DNA from: Rickettsiales bacterium
GTDB taxonomy: Bacteria; Pseudomonadota; Alphaproteobacteria; Rs-D84
NCBI GenBank assembly: GCA_031273075.1
Contig: JAISSM010000007.1
Location: 1 to 22,634, forward strand
DNA: 22,634 nucleotides
Reading direction: 5' to 3'
The position numbers and the translations under genes are program-made. This document shows, one piece after another, positions 7,573 through 14,457 of the stretch. Numbering within the stretch: position 1 is the stretch's first letter; every line of letters starts with the position of its first letter. The notes under the pieces were generated by a model. That model saw only the letters and a program-made list of their open reading frames with translations. It was not told the DNA's origin and ran no database searches.

Positions 7573-8403
7573 TCATGCTAATTGTCGAATAGTATATTCG
7601 ACATCGTCGACGACGCCGTTCGGCGTGGAAAGGCCCGCGGCGATCCCGCAGCGTTTTTTGCCGACGAACCACTCCGGTTTGATATCCGAAGCGGATTCGA
7701 CAATATGAACGCGCGGACAAAATTCGCCGACTATTTGGCCCAGCATTTTCGTATTGGTCGACCGGGCCCCGCCGATAATAATCATAATGTCGCATTTTTT
7801 GGCAAGCTCGACCGCGGCGGCCTGATTGAGCCGCGTGTTCGGGCAGATAGTGTCGAATTTTATGAAATCGCGGCTGTGTTCGGACAGAACTTGTGCGGCC
7901 GCATAGAACTCCCGGGACGTCTTGGTCGTCTGCGAAACAAGGGCCGACGATTCCGGAATTTTTGAGATATCTATGTCCGTTGCGCTGGAAATCACGGTTG
8001 CATTCGGCCCCGCCCTGTCTTTAATGCCCGCCGCTTCGGGATGGCCGGGGTCGCCCAGAATAAATATATGCCGGCCCTCCGCGCGAAGTTCTTCGACTAT
8101 GCGGTGGGTCTTTTTCACATTCGGGCAAGTTGCGTCCGCAATTTTAACTCCGCGGCGTTGAAGGCTCTCTTCTTCCGTTTTCCCTATTCCGTGCGCGCGG
8201 ATTACGGCATTGGCGCCGTCCGGGATCTCGGCAATATTTTTGATCGCCGTGACGTTGAAGTCCCGTTCAAGCCGTTCCGACACGAAGGAATTATAAACTA
8301 TGGCATCGCCGGTGACGAACGAGTTCGGATTTTGCTCGGCGATCTCCACCGCCCTTTTGCCGCCCGGACAAAACCCCAAAAATCCCGCCTTCTCTATGAT
8401 CAT
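7573..8403 (-). CDS. ispH: 4-hydroxy-3-methylbut-2-enyl diphosphate reductase (IspH/LytB), variant active site
   Basis: IspH performs the last step of the MEP pathway, reducing HMBPP to IPP and DMAPP with a 4Fe-4S cluster. The three cluster cysteines are present: Cys12 (GFCPGGKRA), the Cys of DATCPNVKK (about 92) and that of DTICPNTR (about 186). Also present are GDPGHPEAAG, matching the substrate His124 and Glu126 of E. coli, and the VSQTT threonines. The position of E. coli His41 (VVHN) is tyrosine here (IVYN, residue 37), and the preceding RHE is replaced by TGD. The protein is about 40 residues shorter than E. coli IspH. AAAGGA precedes the ATG. It is the last gene of its unit, after ispG and a heptamer-repeat spacer. 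Family membership is clear; the effect of the tyrosine is unknown. Confidence 0.95.
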   Translation of the reverse strand: MIIEKAGFLGFCPGGKRAVEIAEQNPNSFVTGDAIVYNSFVSERLERDFNVTAIKNIAEIPDGANAVIRAHGIGKTEEESLQRRGVKIADATCPNVKKTHRIVEELRAEGRHIFILGDPGHPEAAGIKDRAGPNATVISSATDIDISKIPESSALVSQTTKTSREFYAAAQVLSEHSRDFIKFDTICPNTRLNQAAAVELAKKCDIMIIIGGARSTNTKMLGQIVGEFCPRVHIVESASDIKPEWFVGKKRCGIAAGLSTPNGVVDDVEYTIRQLA

Positions 8404-8416
8404 TTTTTATTCCTTT

Positions 8417-8458
8417 GTGATATGTGATACGGGATTCGCGATTCGCGATTCGGGATTC
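8417..8458. repeat. Heptamer tandem array, six units of GNGATNN type
   Basis: Six consecutive 7-base units read GTGATAT, GTGATAC, GGGATTC, GCGATTC, GCGATTC and GGGATTC. The array lies between ispG and ispH, just upstream of the ispH ribosome binding site. The first two units are inverted relative to the array at 8501-8521. Confidence 0.85.
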
Positions 8459-8500
8459 GTGGTTTTTGCGGAACCTCTCGTCACACAACCGTGGCCCACC

Positions 8501-8521
8501 ATATCACATATTACATATCAC
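8501..8521. repeat. Heptamer tandem array over the ispG stop codon
   Basis: Three 7-base units read ATATCAC, ATATTAC and ATATCAC. On the minus strand they read GTGATAT, GTAATAT and GTGATAT. They encode the last residues of IspG (VICNM) and its TGA stop, so the repeat has become part of the gene's 3' end. They are inverted copies of units at 8417-8430. Confidence 0.85.
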
Positions 8522-9568
8522 TTTATCAATCTCTTTGCAAAGCCTGGCTAAAATATCCGTTTCGGCGATTTTTTCCGGTTCTTTCGCATGAACGCACAGC
8601 ATCGCTTCGCCCCGATCGCTCCCATAAACGCCGACGTCGACGCGTCCCGCCTCCTGCCTATTTACGATACAGCCCATGACCGCGACTTTGACCTTTGCCT
8701 TAATATCCGGATATTTTTCTTCAAGCATTCGGACGATTTTGATCACATCAAAGCACTTTCTCGAACAGGTCGGACACGACACTATGTTCAGACCGCGGTC
8801 GCAAAGCCCGAACGCGCGAAGCATTTTTATCCCGGCCCGGACTTCCTCGACGGGCTCCGCCGACAACGACACACGAATGGTGTCGCCGATGCCCCGTCCC
8901 AAAAGGTATCCGAACGCCATTGCGTTCTTGATGCTTCCGTCCGTCAAACCGCCCGCTTCCGTCACGCCAAGGTGAAGCGGCCAATCGCCCGCCTCCGCTA
9001 TTTTCTCATACGCCTCTATCGTCATTTTGACATCCGACGCCTTCGCGCTGATTTTTATATCGCCGAATCCCAGGTCTTGAAGCATTCGCGCCTGAACGAG
9101 GGCGCTTTCGGCCATCGCATCAGCGCACGGCTCTCCATACTTTTCAAGAAGGTCCTTTTCAAGACTTCCGGCGTTGACCCCGATTCGGATAGAGCATTTG
9201 TTCGCTTTGGCTGCGGCAACCAATTCCCGCACCCCTTTCTCCGATCCTATGTTCGACGGATTTATGCGAAGACAGGCCGCGCCCGCGTCCGCGGATAGGA
9301 TCGCCATGCGCCAATCGTAATGAATATCCGCGACGATCGGAATTTTGGCGCGCTTGATTACTTTGGAAAGGGTTTCGGCCGCGATTTCATTCGGAACGGA
9401 CACGCGCATGATCGCGGCCCCGGCGTCCATGCATTCGTCGATTTGGCGAACGGTTCCCTCTACGTCGTCAACCGCCGCGCCGGTCATAGACTGAACGGTC
9501 ACGGGGGCGCCGCCTCCGACCGCGACGTTTCCCACGAAAACTTTTCTGGAATTTCTTCTGTCGATCAT
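8504..9568 (-). CDS. ispG: 4-hydroxy-3-methylbut-2-en-1-yl diphosphate synthase (IspG/GcpE), variant cluster loop
   Basis: IspG converts MEcPP to HMBPP, the penultimate MEP-pathway step, with a 4Fe-4S cluster. This 354-residue protein has the TIM-barrel domain (VQSMTGAAVDD, IPIVADIHYDWRMA, LRINPSNIG, IRIGVNAGSLEKDLL) and the C-terminal cluster domain with CPTC (Cys265, Cys268) and MGCIVN (Cys300). In the family this last motif continues as NGPGEA, whose glutamate is the fourth cluster ligand. Here it reads NRQEA, one residue shorter, so the glutamate lies at +6 rather than +7 from the cysteine. The nucleotide sequence around 8640-8665 shows this as a clean codon loss without frameshift. The gene starts 3 bases after the upstream exported protein and is co-transcribed with it and with ispH. 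Confidence 0.96.
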   Translation of the reverse strand: MIDRRNSRKVFVGNVAVGGGAPVTVQSMTGAAVDDVEGTVRQIDECMDAGAAIMRVSVPNEIAAETLSKVIKRAKIPIVADIHYDWRMAILSADAGAACLRINPSNIGSEKGVRELVAAAKANKCSIRIGVNAGSLEKDLLEKYGEPCADAMAESALVQARMLQDLGFGDIKISAKASDVKMTIEAYEKIAEAGDWPLHLGVTEAGGLTDGSIKNAMAFGYLLGRGIGDTIRVSLSAEPVEEVRAGIKMLRAFGLCDRGLNIVSCPTCSRKCFDVIKIVRMLEEKYPDIKAKVKVAVMGCIVNRQEAGRVDVGVYGSDRGEAMLCVHAKEPEKIAETDILARLCKEIDKVICNM

Positions 9569-9571
9569 TTA

Positions 9572-12325
9572 TCAGTCCGTTGTTCCCATTTCCTCGTCGA
9601 CGCAGTAATCCACTTTCCTGTCGACAAAGTCCTCCATCGGATCCGCGTGCTTGACGGACGCTATCGCCACGGTGGCCACGATCGCCGCGGTCGCTATGAC
9701 GGCCGCCGTGACCCACCCGACGACCGGCACCGCCGCAGTCGCCCCGGCGACGGCCAGAGAAGTGCCCAGCGCCGAGGATCCGATCGCAACCGTCGCCCCG
9801 GCGGTCGCCGCGCCCACCACCCCGACCGTCGTCGCGCCCGCCGCGGCAAGCGCGGAGACCTGCACCGCGGTGATCGCGACGGTTATTCCGACTCCGGTAA
9901 GGGCCGCCGCCGCGGCCAGTCCCGCCGCCTTCGCCGCGCCGGAGGCGACGTCGTCCTTGTATTGTTGTTTCCTTTCGGCCAATTCTTCAAGGGCTTTTTT
10001 CAGGGCCTCGGCCTCCCCCGCCCTCGGATCCACGTATTTTCTTTTGCCTTTGAAATTATCCACGACGCATATCCGGCACGTCATTTTTTCGGGGCTCCAC
10101 GCCGCGGTTATGTCCTTGGTCAGTATGTCGTCGATTTTAACCGTATGAGTCCCCGCGAGCGCCATTATTTCGGCGTCGCTCGCCCCCTGCTTTCCGATAA
10201 CTTTGACAGAGCCGTAATTGCCGTCGGCGTCCCCGTTCGAGAATTCCGGCACGCTTCGGCCCGCGGCCGTAAGCGGTTTCGAATAACACATATAGGCCGC
10301 GGCCTTGGCATCCGCCTTTTTTTGCGCCTCGGCGATCAGATTTTGCAGTCGGACGTTGTGATTCGCGACCGCCTTGGCCAGGCCCGCCTCCGCGATGATC
10401 CGGCGCGGCGTCTGCATAAGAAGCGGAAAGCGCGCCGCGGTCGTCTCCTTTTGCCCGGTCACTTGGCCGAGGTCGCGCCCGTTTACGCACCATCCGATTT
10501 TTTGATCGCTTTCGATCATTCCGATAATACGGTTGATTTCCCCGGCGACGGATTTAAGCTCGTTCGCGACGGACTCGTTGCTCGCGGTCACAAGCGCGGC
10601 CGCGTTCTCGTCGACCGCGACATCGGACATTTTTTTGACATAGTCGTCGACCAAAAGCGTTCCCGCTTTGGTCAGGTCGCCGCAGTTCTTGTTTTTCCCG
10701 GCCGCGCAGGCCGCCCACTCGGATCCGTCGGCCACCATTACGCCGCCCCAGTTCACGATCCCGCTGATGATATGATTGCCGTCGGATTCCCTGTATCTAA
10801 GGGATTTGGTTCCAAGTTCCGCGTCGGTAAATTTGTCGCAGTTCACGGTCGACCCGCAAATCTCCGTCATTTTCTCGTCGACAAGGGCGACGCAATCGTC
10901 AAGCTGTTTGTTGTCGATTTGAAGGAATATTCCGCGAACGATATTCTCCACGTCGGAAAGGGAAAACTTCGGATTGTCCTGTTTGCACACGACAAGCTTG
11001 TCCAAAGGACACATTTTATAAATCGCGGCAAGATCGAGCCCGAGGCATTGCCCGTAATCCGATCCGCACGCAAGGTCCCGGGTCAGACATTCCTTGACCT
11101 CGACGGTGCATCGGTCGACCCGAAGCGCGCCCAGTTTCTGTTTCACGAACGTCCACATAAGGCCCTGCCCGTCGCATTCGTCCAATTCGATTTTGCAAAA
11201 ACTTCTTGCCATTTCCGGACGCGACAGACACCCGTCCATGGTCTCGCCCGTTCCGGCAATGTCGTCTTGGCACGCCTTGACTATGCAGTTCGATATCCGG
11301 GTCAGACAGCCCTTGCGTTTTTCGCTTTCGTTGTCCAATGCGATGGAGGAAAGGGTCGGCGCGATCTCTCCGGCAAAGCCGGTCCAGACCGCCTCGCGCA
11401 CCGCCTGGCAATTATCCAAAACCTTTTTCTCGCAGTGGAACCTGAAATCGTCGATCTCGCGCCCGGCGCATTTCTTCCAGTCCGCCCCGCAAACGTCCGG
11501 CCCCGACATGCACGCGCGAAGCTCCACCCGGCATTCGCTTTCGTTGAATTTGTTAAGGGCCTCGAATTGACCGGCCGCGGTCTCGCGCATCTGCTTTCGC
11601 GCTTCGGCCGCGGCCTCCGCGCCCTTCCCTTTCGCGTCTTTGATGATCAGCTGATAGGCGTTGCAATCGTTTCTGACGTTTTGGCTGTATTGAAGTTTTG
11701 CGAACGAATATCCCGATTTGCACTCCGGCGAAACCAAGGTCTCGCAAAGTTTTGCGGCCGCGTTGTATTTGGCCGCGCCTATTTTGCACGCGATGTCGTC
11801 CGCGCCGCACTCTTCCTCTTCGTCCCCGTCTTTCACATCGACGACGGCCGCGCGCCGCCGGCTCTTTTTGACCTCCACTTCGCCGCCGAATTCGATTTGG
11901 GTCTCGATTTCAGAAGCGCGATTTATTTCGGCTTCCACTTTTGCAACGACCTCGTTGTATTCCTTGTCCAACTTTATGATGTCGTTGGAGCATGAACATC
12001 GGGCGCCGTTATCGTTGTCGATAATGCAGAATTGATCCATACAGCCCCAGTATTCCTCTTTGCATGGATCGCCCTCGATACCGGCGGCTTTGGACGCGGC
12101 GATTTTCGGCGTATCGCCGGCAAATAAGGCGGAACTTTTTTTCGCGGCGCGCGCCGCGACCGCCCCGCCACCCGCCCCGCCCGTTGCGGCCGGGGCTTGC
12201 GCCGGGGCCGCGGTCTGCGTTGGGGCGCGACCGCGCACAGCGGTTCCGCGCGGCGCAGTCGCCGCATCGGCGGCGAACGCAACCGTCCCCGCCAAAACAA
12301 GCGGAATAAACCCGAATTTTCTCAT
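9572..12325 (-). CDS. Large exported cysteine-repeat protein of unknown function
   Basis: I do not recognise this 917-residue protein. It starts with a signal peptide (MRKFGFIPLVLAGTVAFA, likely cut after Ala18), then an Ala/Pro/Gly-rich linker to about residue 65. The middle is cysteine-rich. Two modules have identical six-cysteine spacing, C-x6-C-x6-C-x6-C-x11-C-x7-C, at 265-306 and 406-447. A partial third (C-x6-C-x13-C-x7-C) is at 173-202. C-x6-C-x4-C triplets occur at 88-100 and 340-352. The modules share CG(A/S)D after the third cysteine. An Ala/Lys-rich helical stretch (about 770-800) leads to a very hydrophobic Ala/Gly/Val region (800-890) that could make two or three membrane segments, then a short acidic tail. 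Expected features are periplasmic disulfides and envelope anchoring. It has its own promoter and precedes ispG by 3 bases. Confidence 0.9.
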   Translation of the reverse strand: MRKFGFIPLVLAGTVAFAADAATAPRGTAVRGRAPTQTAAPAQAPAATGGAGGGAVAARAAKKSSALFAGDTPKIAASKAAGIEGDPCKEEYWGCMDQFCIIDNDNGARCSCSNDIIKLDKEYNEVVAKVEAEINRASEIETQIEFGGEVEVKKSRRRAAVVDVKDGDEEEECGADDIACKIGAAKYNAAAKLCETLVSPECKSGYSFAKLQYSQNVRNDCNAYQLIIKDAKGKGAEAAAEARKQMRETAAGQFEALNKFNESECRVELRACMSGPDVCGADWKKCAGREIDDFRFHCEKKVLDNCQAVREAVWTGFAGEIAPTLSSIALDNESEKRKGCLTRISNCIVKACQDDIAGTGETMDGCLSRPEMARSFCKIELDECDGQGLMWTFVKQKLGALRVDRCTVEVKECLTRDLACGSDYGQCLGLDLAAIYKMCPLDKLVVCKQDNPKFSLSDVENIVRGIFLQIDNKQLDDCVALVDEKMTEICGSTVNCDKFTDAELGTKSLRYRESDGNHIISGIVNWGGVMVADGSEWAACAAGKNKNCGDLTKAGTLLVDDYVKKMSDVAVDENAAALVTASNESVANELKSVAGEINRIIGMIESDQKIGWCVNGRDLGQVTGQKETTAARFPLLMQTPRRIIAEAGLAKAVANHNVRLQNLIAEAQKKADAKAAAYMCYSKPLTAAGRSVPEFSNGDADGNYGSVKVIGKQGASDAEIMALAGTHTVKIDDILTKDITAAWSPEKMTCRICVVDNFKGKRKYVDPRAGEAEALKKALEELAERKQQYKDDVASGAAKAAGLAAAAALTGVGITVAITAVQVSALAAAGATTVGVVGAATAGATVAIGSSALGTSLAVAGATAAVPVVGWVTAAVIATAAIVATVAIASVKHADPMEDFVDRKVDYCVDEEMGTTD

Positions 12326-12331
12326 GGTGTT

Positions 12332-12337
12332 ATTATA
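12332..12337 (-). promoter_or_regulatory. Extended -10 box of the cysteine-repeat protein gene, leaderless type
   Basis: The minus strand reads TGATATAAT, an extended -10 box. It is followed by six bases (AACACC) and then the ATG at 12323-12325. No good -35 box and no Shine-Dalgarno are seen. The start site would coincide with the start codon. Confidence 0.65.
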
Positions 12338-12369
12338 TCATAAACTCTGTCGGAATTTGACGGGAATGT

Positions 12370-12858
12370 TTAACCGCCAAGTTTCAAATACATGAAATGC
12401 TCGTCTTTGTCGGCCCAGTATTTTGCGCCTATGTGTTCGTACAATTTCGCCGCGCTTTTATTCGGGCCGTATACGCTGAATACCAACGATGCGATTTTTT
12501 CCTTTTTGGCAAGTTTTTTTATCGCGGCGAAAAACAACAGGGCCGCGCGGCTTCCGCGAAACTCTTTTTGGATAAAGAAATACGGCAGGTCGTAATGCGT
12601 GCCGAAATCACAGTTCCATCCCTTGGAAAATGAAATCGCCCCGACAAGGCGGCCGCCCTGCTCGGCCACCAAGGTTCTTAAAATCGGCTTTGTTGAAAAA
12701 TTCAGACTTTTGATTTGGGCCTTATAGGCGGCGATCGGCGGCTTGATTTTGTCTTTCCCGTCAAGCGCGCGGAAATATTCCTTGAACAGCACGAACAGGT
12801 CCGTCAATTCGTTCAAATCATCCGGACCTGCAAAGCGGATTTTGATTCTGTCTTTCAT
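12370..12858 (-). CDS. GNAT family N-acetyltransferase
   Basis: This 162-residue protein fits a single GNAT domain that uses acetyl-CoA. The N-terminus IKIRFAGPDDLNELTDLFV is the usual first strand and helix. LRTLVAEQGGRLVGAISF is strands 2-4. FIQKEFRGSRAALLFFAAI is the acetyl-CoA pyrophosphate loop and helix (R/Q-x-x-G-x-G/A type, here slightly divergent). VYGPNKSAAKLYEHIGAKYW is the standard C-terminal motif. The ATG overlaps the stop of the NUDIX gene by four bases (ATGA), so the two are translationally coupled. The substrate cannot be predicted. It is the last gene of the rsmG-parAB transcription unit; no terminator is seen before the next promoter. Confidence 0.85.
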   Translation of the reverse strand: MKDRIKIRFAGPDDLNELTDLFVLFKEYFRALDGKDKIKPPIAAYKAQIKSLNFSTKPILRTLVAEQGGRLVGAISFSKGWNCDFGTHYDLPYFFIQKEFRGSRAALLFFAAIKKLAKKEKIASLVFSVYGPNKSAAKLYEHIGAKYWADKDEHFMYLKLGG

Positions 12859-13484
12859 TTATTTTTCACAAGGGTTTCTTGTTTGATTCGTTCGGCCGGC
12901 CGGCCGTATTTGTTATAAATCGTTTCGCCAGGGTTTATCAAAAAGTCGGAATCATCCAACTTGACGTCGGACAGGATTTTTCCGTTCCATTCGATCCCGT
13001 CGATTTGTCCGTCGGCTTTGCGCGACCACTCGGCGAATTTTGCAAGGTCGATCGCGGTTATAGAGTCGACTTCGCCGTCGTTGAACTTGAAATCTTCCAG
13101 CCCCCCTTTATATTCGGCAAAGAAAGAGTTTACGAAGGCCTTGTCGAACATATACGTTCCGTCGGATTTTTTCACATCGCAGACCCAAGGCCCCTCCCCC
13201 AGATATTTAGGATCATCGACCATGATCCCGATTTCTTGGGAAACTTCGCGCTCGAAGGCTTGACGCAGGGATTCTCCGGATTTGATATGCCCGCTTGCGG
13301 TCGTATAAAGTTTCCCGGGATTGTCGGAAAGTTTCAGGCTTCTCCGCTGGAACACCAGTTTGCCCTCGCATATTATCCAGCAATGGATCGTTTTATGCCA
13401 AAGTCCGAACGCGTGGGCGACAACACGATCGGCCGCGCCGATCAGGTTTCCGTTCCCGTCATAAATATCGATCAACTCCGCCAT
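12855..13484 (-). CDS. NUDIX hydrolase, isopentenyl-diphosphate isomerase-like
   Basis: This 209-residue protein carries a Nudix fold. The N-terminus IDIYDGNGNLIG and then FGLWHKTIHCWIICEGKLV resemble the IDI-like group. The Nudix box at 65-87 reads GHIKSGESLRQAFERE followed by VSQEIGI. It fits G-x5-E-x7-R-E-U-x-E-E-x-G-U except that the first glutamate of the EE pair is Gln83. In MutT the equivalent residue helps bind metal, so activity may be altered. The C-terminal 100 residues carry the usual extension with FNDGEVDSI. It starts one base after the parB stop and overlaps the GNAT gene by four bases. The substrate is unknown; isomerase activity is not claimed. Confidence 0.85.
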   Translation of the reverse strand: MAELIDIYDGNGNLIGAADRVVAHAFGLWHKTIHCWIICEGKLVFQRRSLKLSDNPGKLYTTASGHIKSGESLRQAFEREVSQEIGIMVDDPKYLGEGPWVCDVKKSDGTYMFDKAFVNSFFAEYKGGLEDFKFNDGEVDSITAIDLAKFAEWSRKADGQIDGIEWNGKILSDVKLDDSDFLINPGETIYNKYGRPAERIKQETLVKNK

Positions 13485-13485
13485 A

Positions 13486-14379
13486 TTATTTTCCGCCCGG
13501 GCGGGTCAGTATAACGGTCAATAATTCAAGCTCTCCAATGTTTTTGAAATACACGGTGACGCTTCCCCTTCTGGACGGCTTTATCAGGACTTTGGTTTTG
13601 ACCTCAAGCGCGTCCTCGATTTTCTTTTGGTATTCGGCCGCGGTTTTCACCTCGAAATCGTCCTTTACGATGATTCTCCGCGCCAGGCGGTTCCGCGGGC
13701 CAGTTTTTACCAAATCCGCCGCCTCCGAAACCGATAAATTTTTGGAAATTATTTTTTGGGCCATCGCCATCGGGTCCTCCGCCACCGCCAAAGTTCGCGC
13801 GTGGCTTGCGCTCAACTCCCCCGATTTGACCAGCGCTTTTACGTTTTCCGGAAGTCCGCCAAGGCGAAGAATGTTCCTTATATAAGATTCCGATTTGCCG
13901 ATGAGTTTGACCAGATCCGGTATTCCGTATTCGCACTTTTCCATGATGCTTTTGTACGCATCGCTTTCCTCGATCGCGTTAAGATTTTCCCTCTGAACAT
14001 TTTCGATCAGCGCGACTTCCATGGCGTTTTCGGACGTTATCGTTTTGACCAAGGCCGGAATCGTGTCTTTCCCCGCCATGATCGACGCGCGCCAGCGGCG
14101 TTCCCCCGCCACGATTTCATAGCCGCCGCCCGAGGTCGCCGCCGTCCGGACGATGATCGGTTGAAGCACCCCGTGTTCCTTGATAGAGTTGGCCAGTTCT
14201 TGAAGGTCGCTTTCAAGGAAAGTTTTCCGCGGTTGATCGGGGTTCGGTCCGATTTCTTTTACGGGAATCGGGCGCACGACGACGCGCTCTCCTATTCCGG
14301 TGAGGGTCGCCATTTCGGGCGCCCGCCCCATTTCCGCCTGAAGGTCTTTCAGGCCTTTTCCAAGTCCAAATTTTGCCAT
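13486..14379 (-). CDS. parB: Chromosome partitioning protein ParB
   Basis: This 297-residue ParB is a parS-binding CTPase clamp that loads near the origin and guides segregation. The N-terminal MAKFGLGKGLKDL is the segment that stimulates ParA. The CTP-binding part holds NPDQPRKTF, VAGERRWRA (about 90-98) and the C motif ENVQRENL (126-133). A helix-turn-helix follows at about 152-175 (GIPDLVKLIGKSESYIRNIL), then linker and C-terminal dimer domain. AGAGGA precedes the ATG. A parS-like palindrome lies 44 bases upstream, between parA and parB. NUDIX and GNAT genes are attached downstream. Confidence 0.97.
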   Translation of the reverse strand: MAKFGLGKGLKDLQAEMGRAPEMATLTGIGERVVVRPIPVKEIGPNPDQPRKTFLESDLQELANSIKEHGVLQPIIVRTAATSGGGYEIVAGERRWRASIMAGKDTIPALVKTITSENAMEVALIENVQRENLNAIEESDAYKSIMEKCEYGIPDLVKLIGKSESYIRNILRLGGLPENVKALVKSGELSASHARTLAVAEDPMAMAQKIISKNLSVSEAADLVKTGPRNRLARRIIVKDDFEVKTAAEYQKKIEDALEVKTKVLIKPSRRGSVTVYFKNIGELELLTVILTRPGGK

Positions 14380-14423
14380 AATTTTCCTCTTTTTTGTTTG
14401 TTTTCCGCGGTTCTTCGAATCGA

Positions 14424-14439
14424 TATTTCATGTGAAATA
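14424..14439. promoter_or_regulatory. parS: parS-like centromere site between parA and parB
   Basis: The 16 bases TATTTCATGTGAAATA match 13 of 16 positions of the near-universal parS TGTTTCACGTGAAACA. The differences are at positions 2, 8 and 15. The outer two differences are symmetric, so the palindrome is preserved. Location in the parA-parB gap supports a real ParB site. Confidence 0.65.
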
Positions 14440-14457
14440 ACTTTGAGTCCGCTTTTC

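Noticed and set aside
8417..8521. Miniature inverted-repeat transposon with terminal repeats
   Set aside because: The inverted arms are tandem heptamers of low complexity, no target-site duplication is visible, and the interior has no transposon-like sequence.
9320..11995. Very long open frame (891 codons) on the plus strand, antisense to the cysteine-repeat protein
   Set aside because: Its composition is Arg/His/Phe-rich without motifs, a typical mirror of a GC-rich gene. The opposite strand has a signal peptide, ordered cysteine modules and a promoter.
12370..13484. NUDIX gene named as a true isopentenyl-diphosphate isomerase linked to ispG-ispH
   Set aside because: The N-terminal part resembles IDI-like NUDIX proteins, but it is in a different unit, and catalytic residues specific to the isomerase could not be confirmed.
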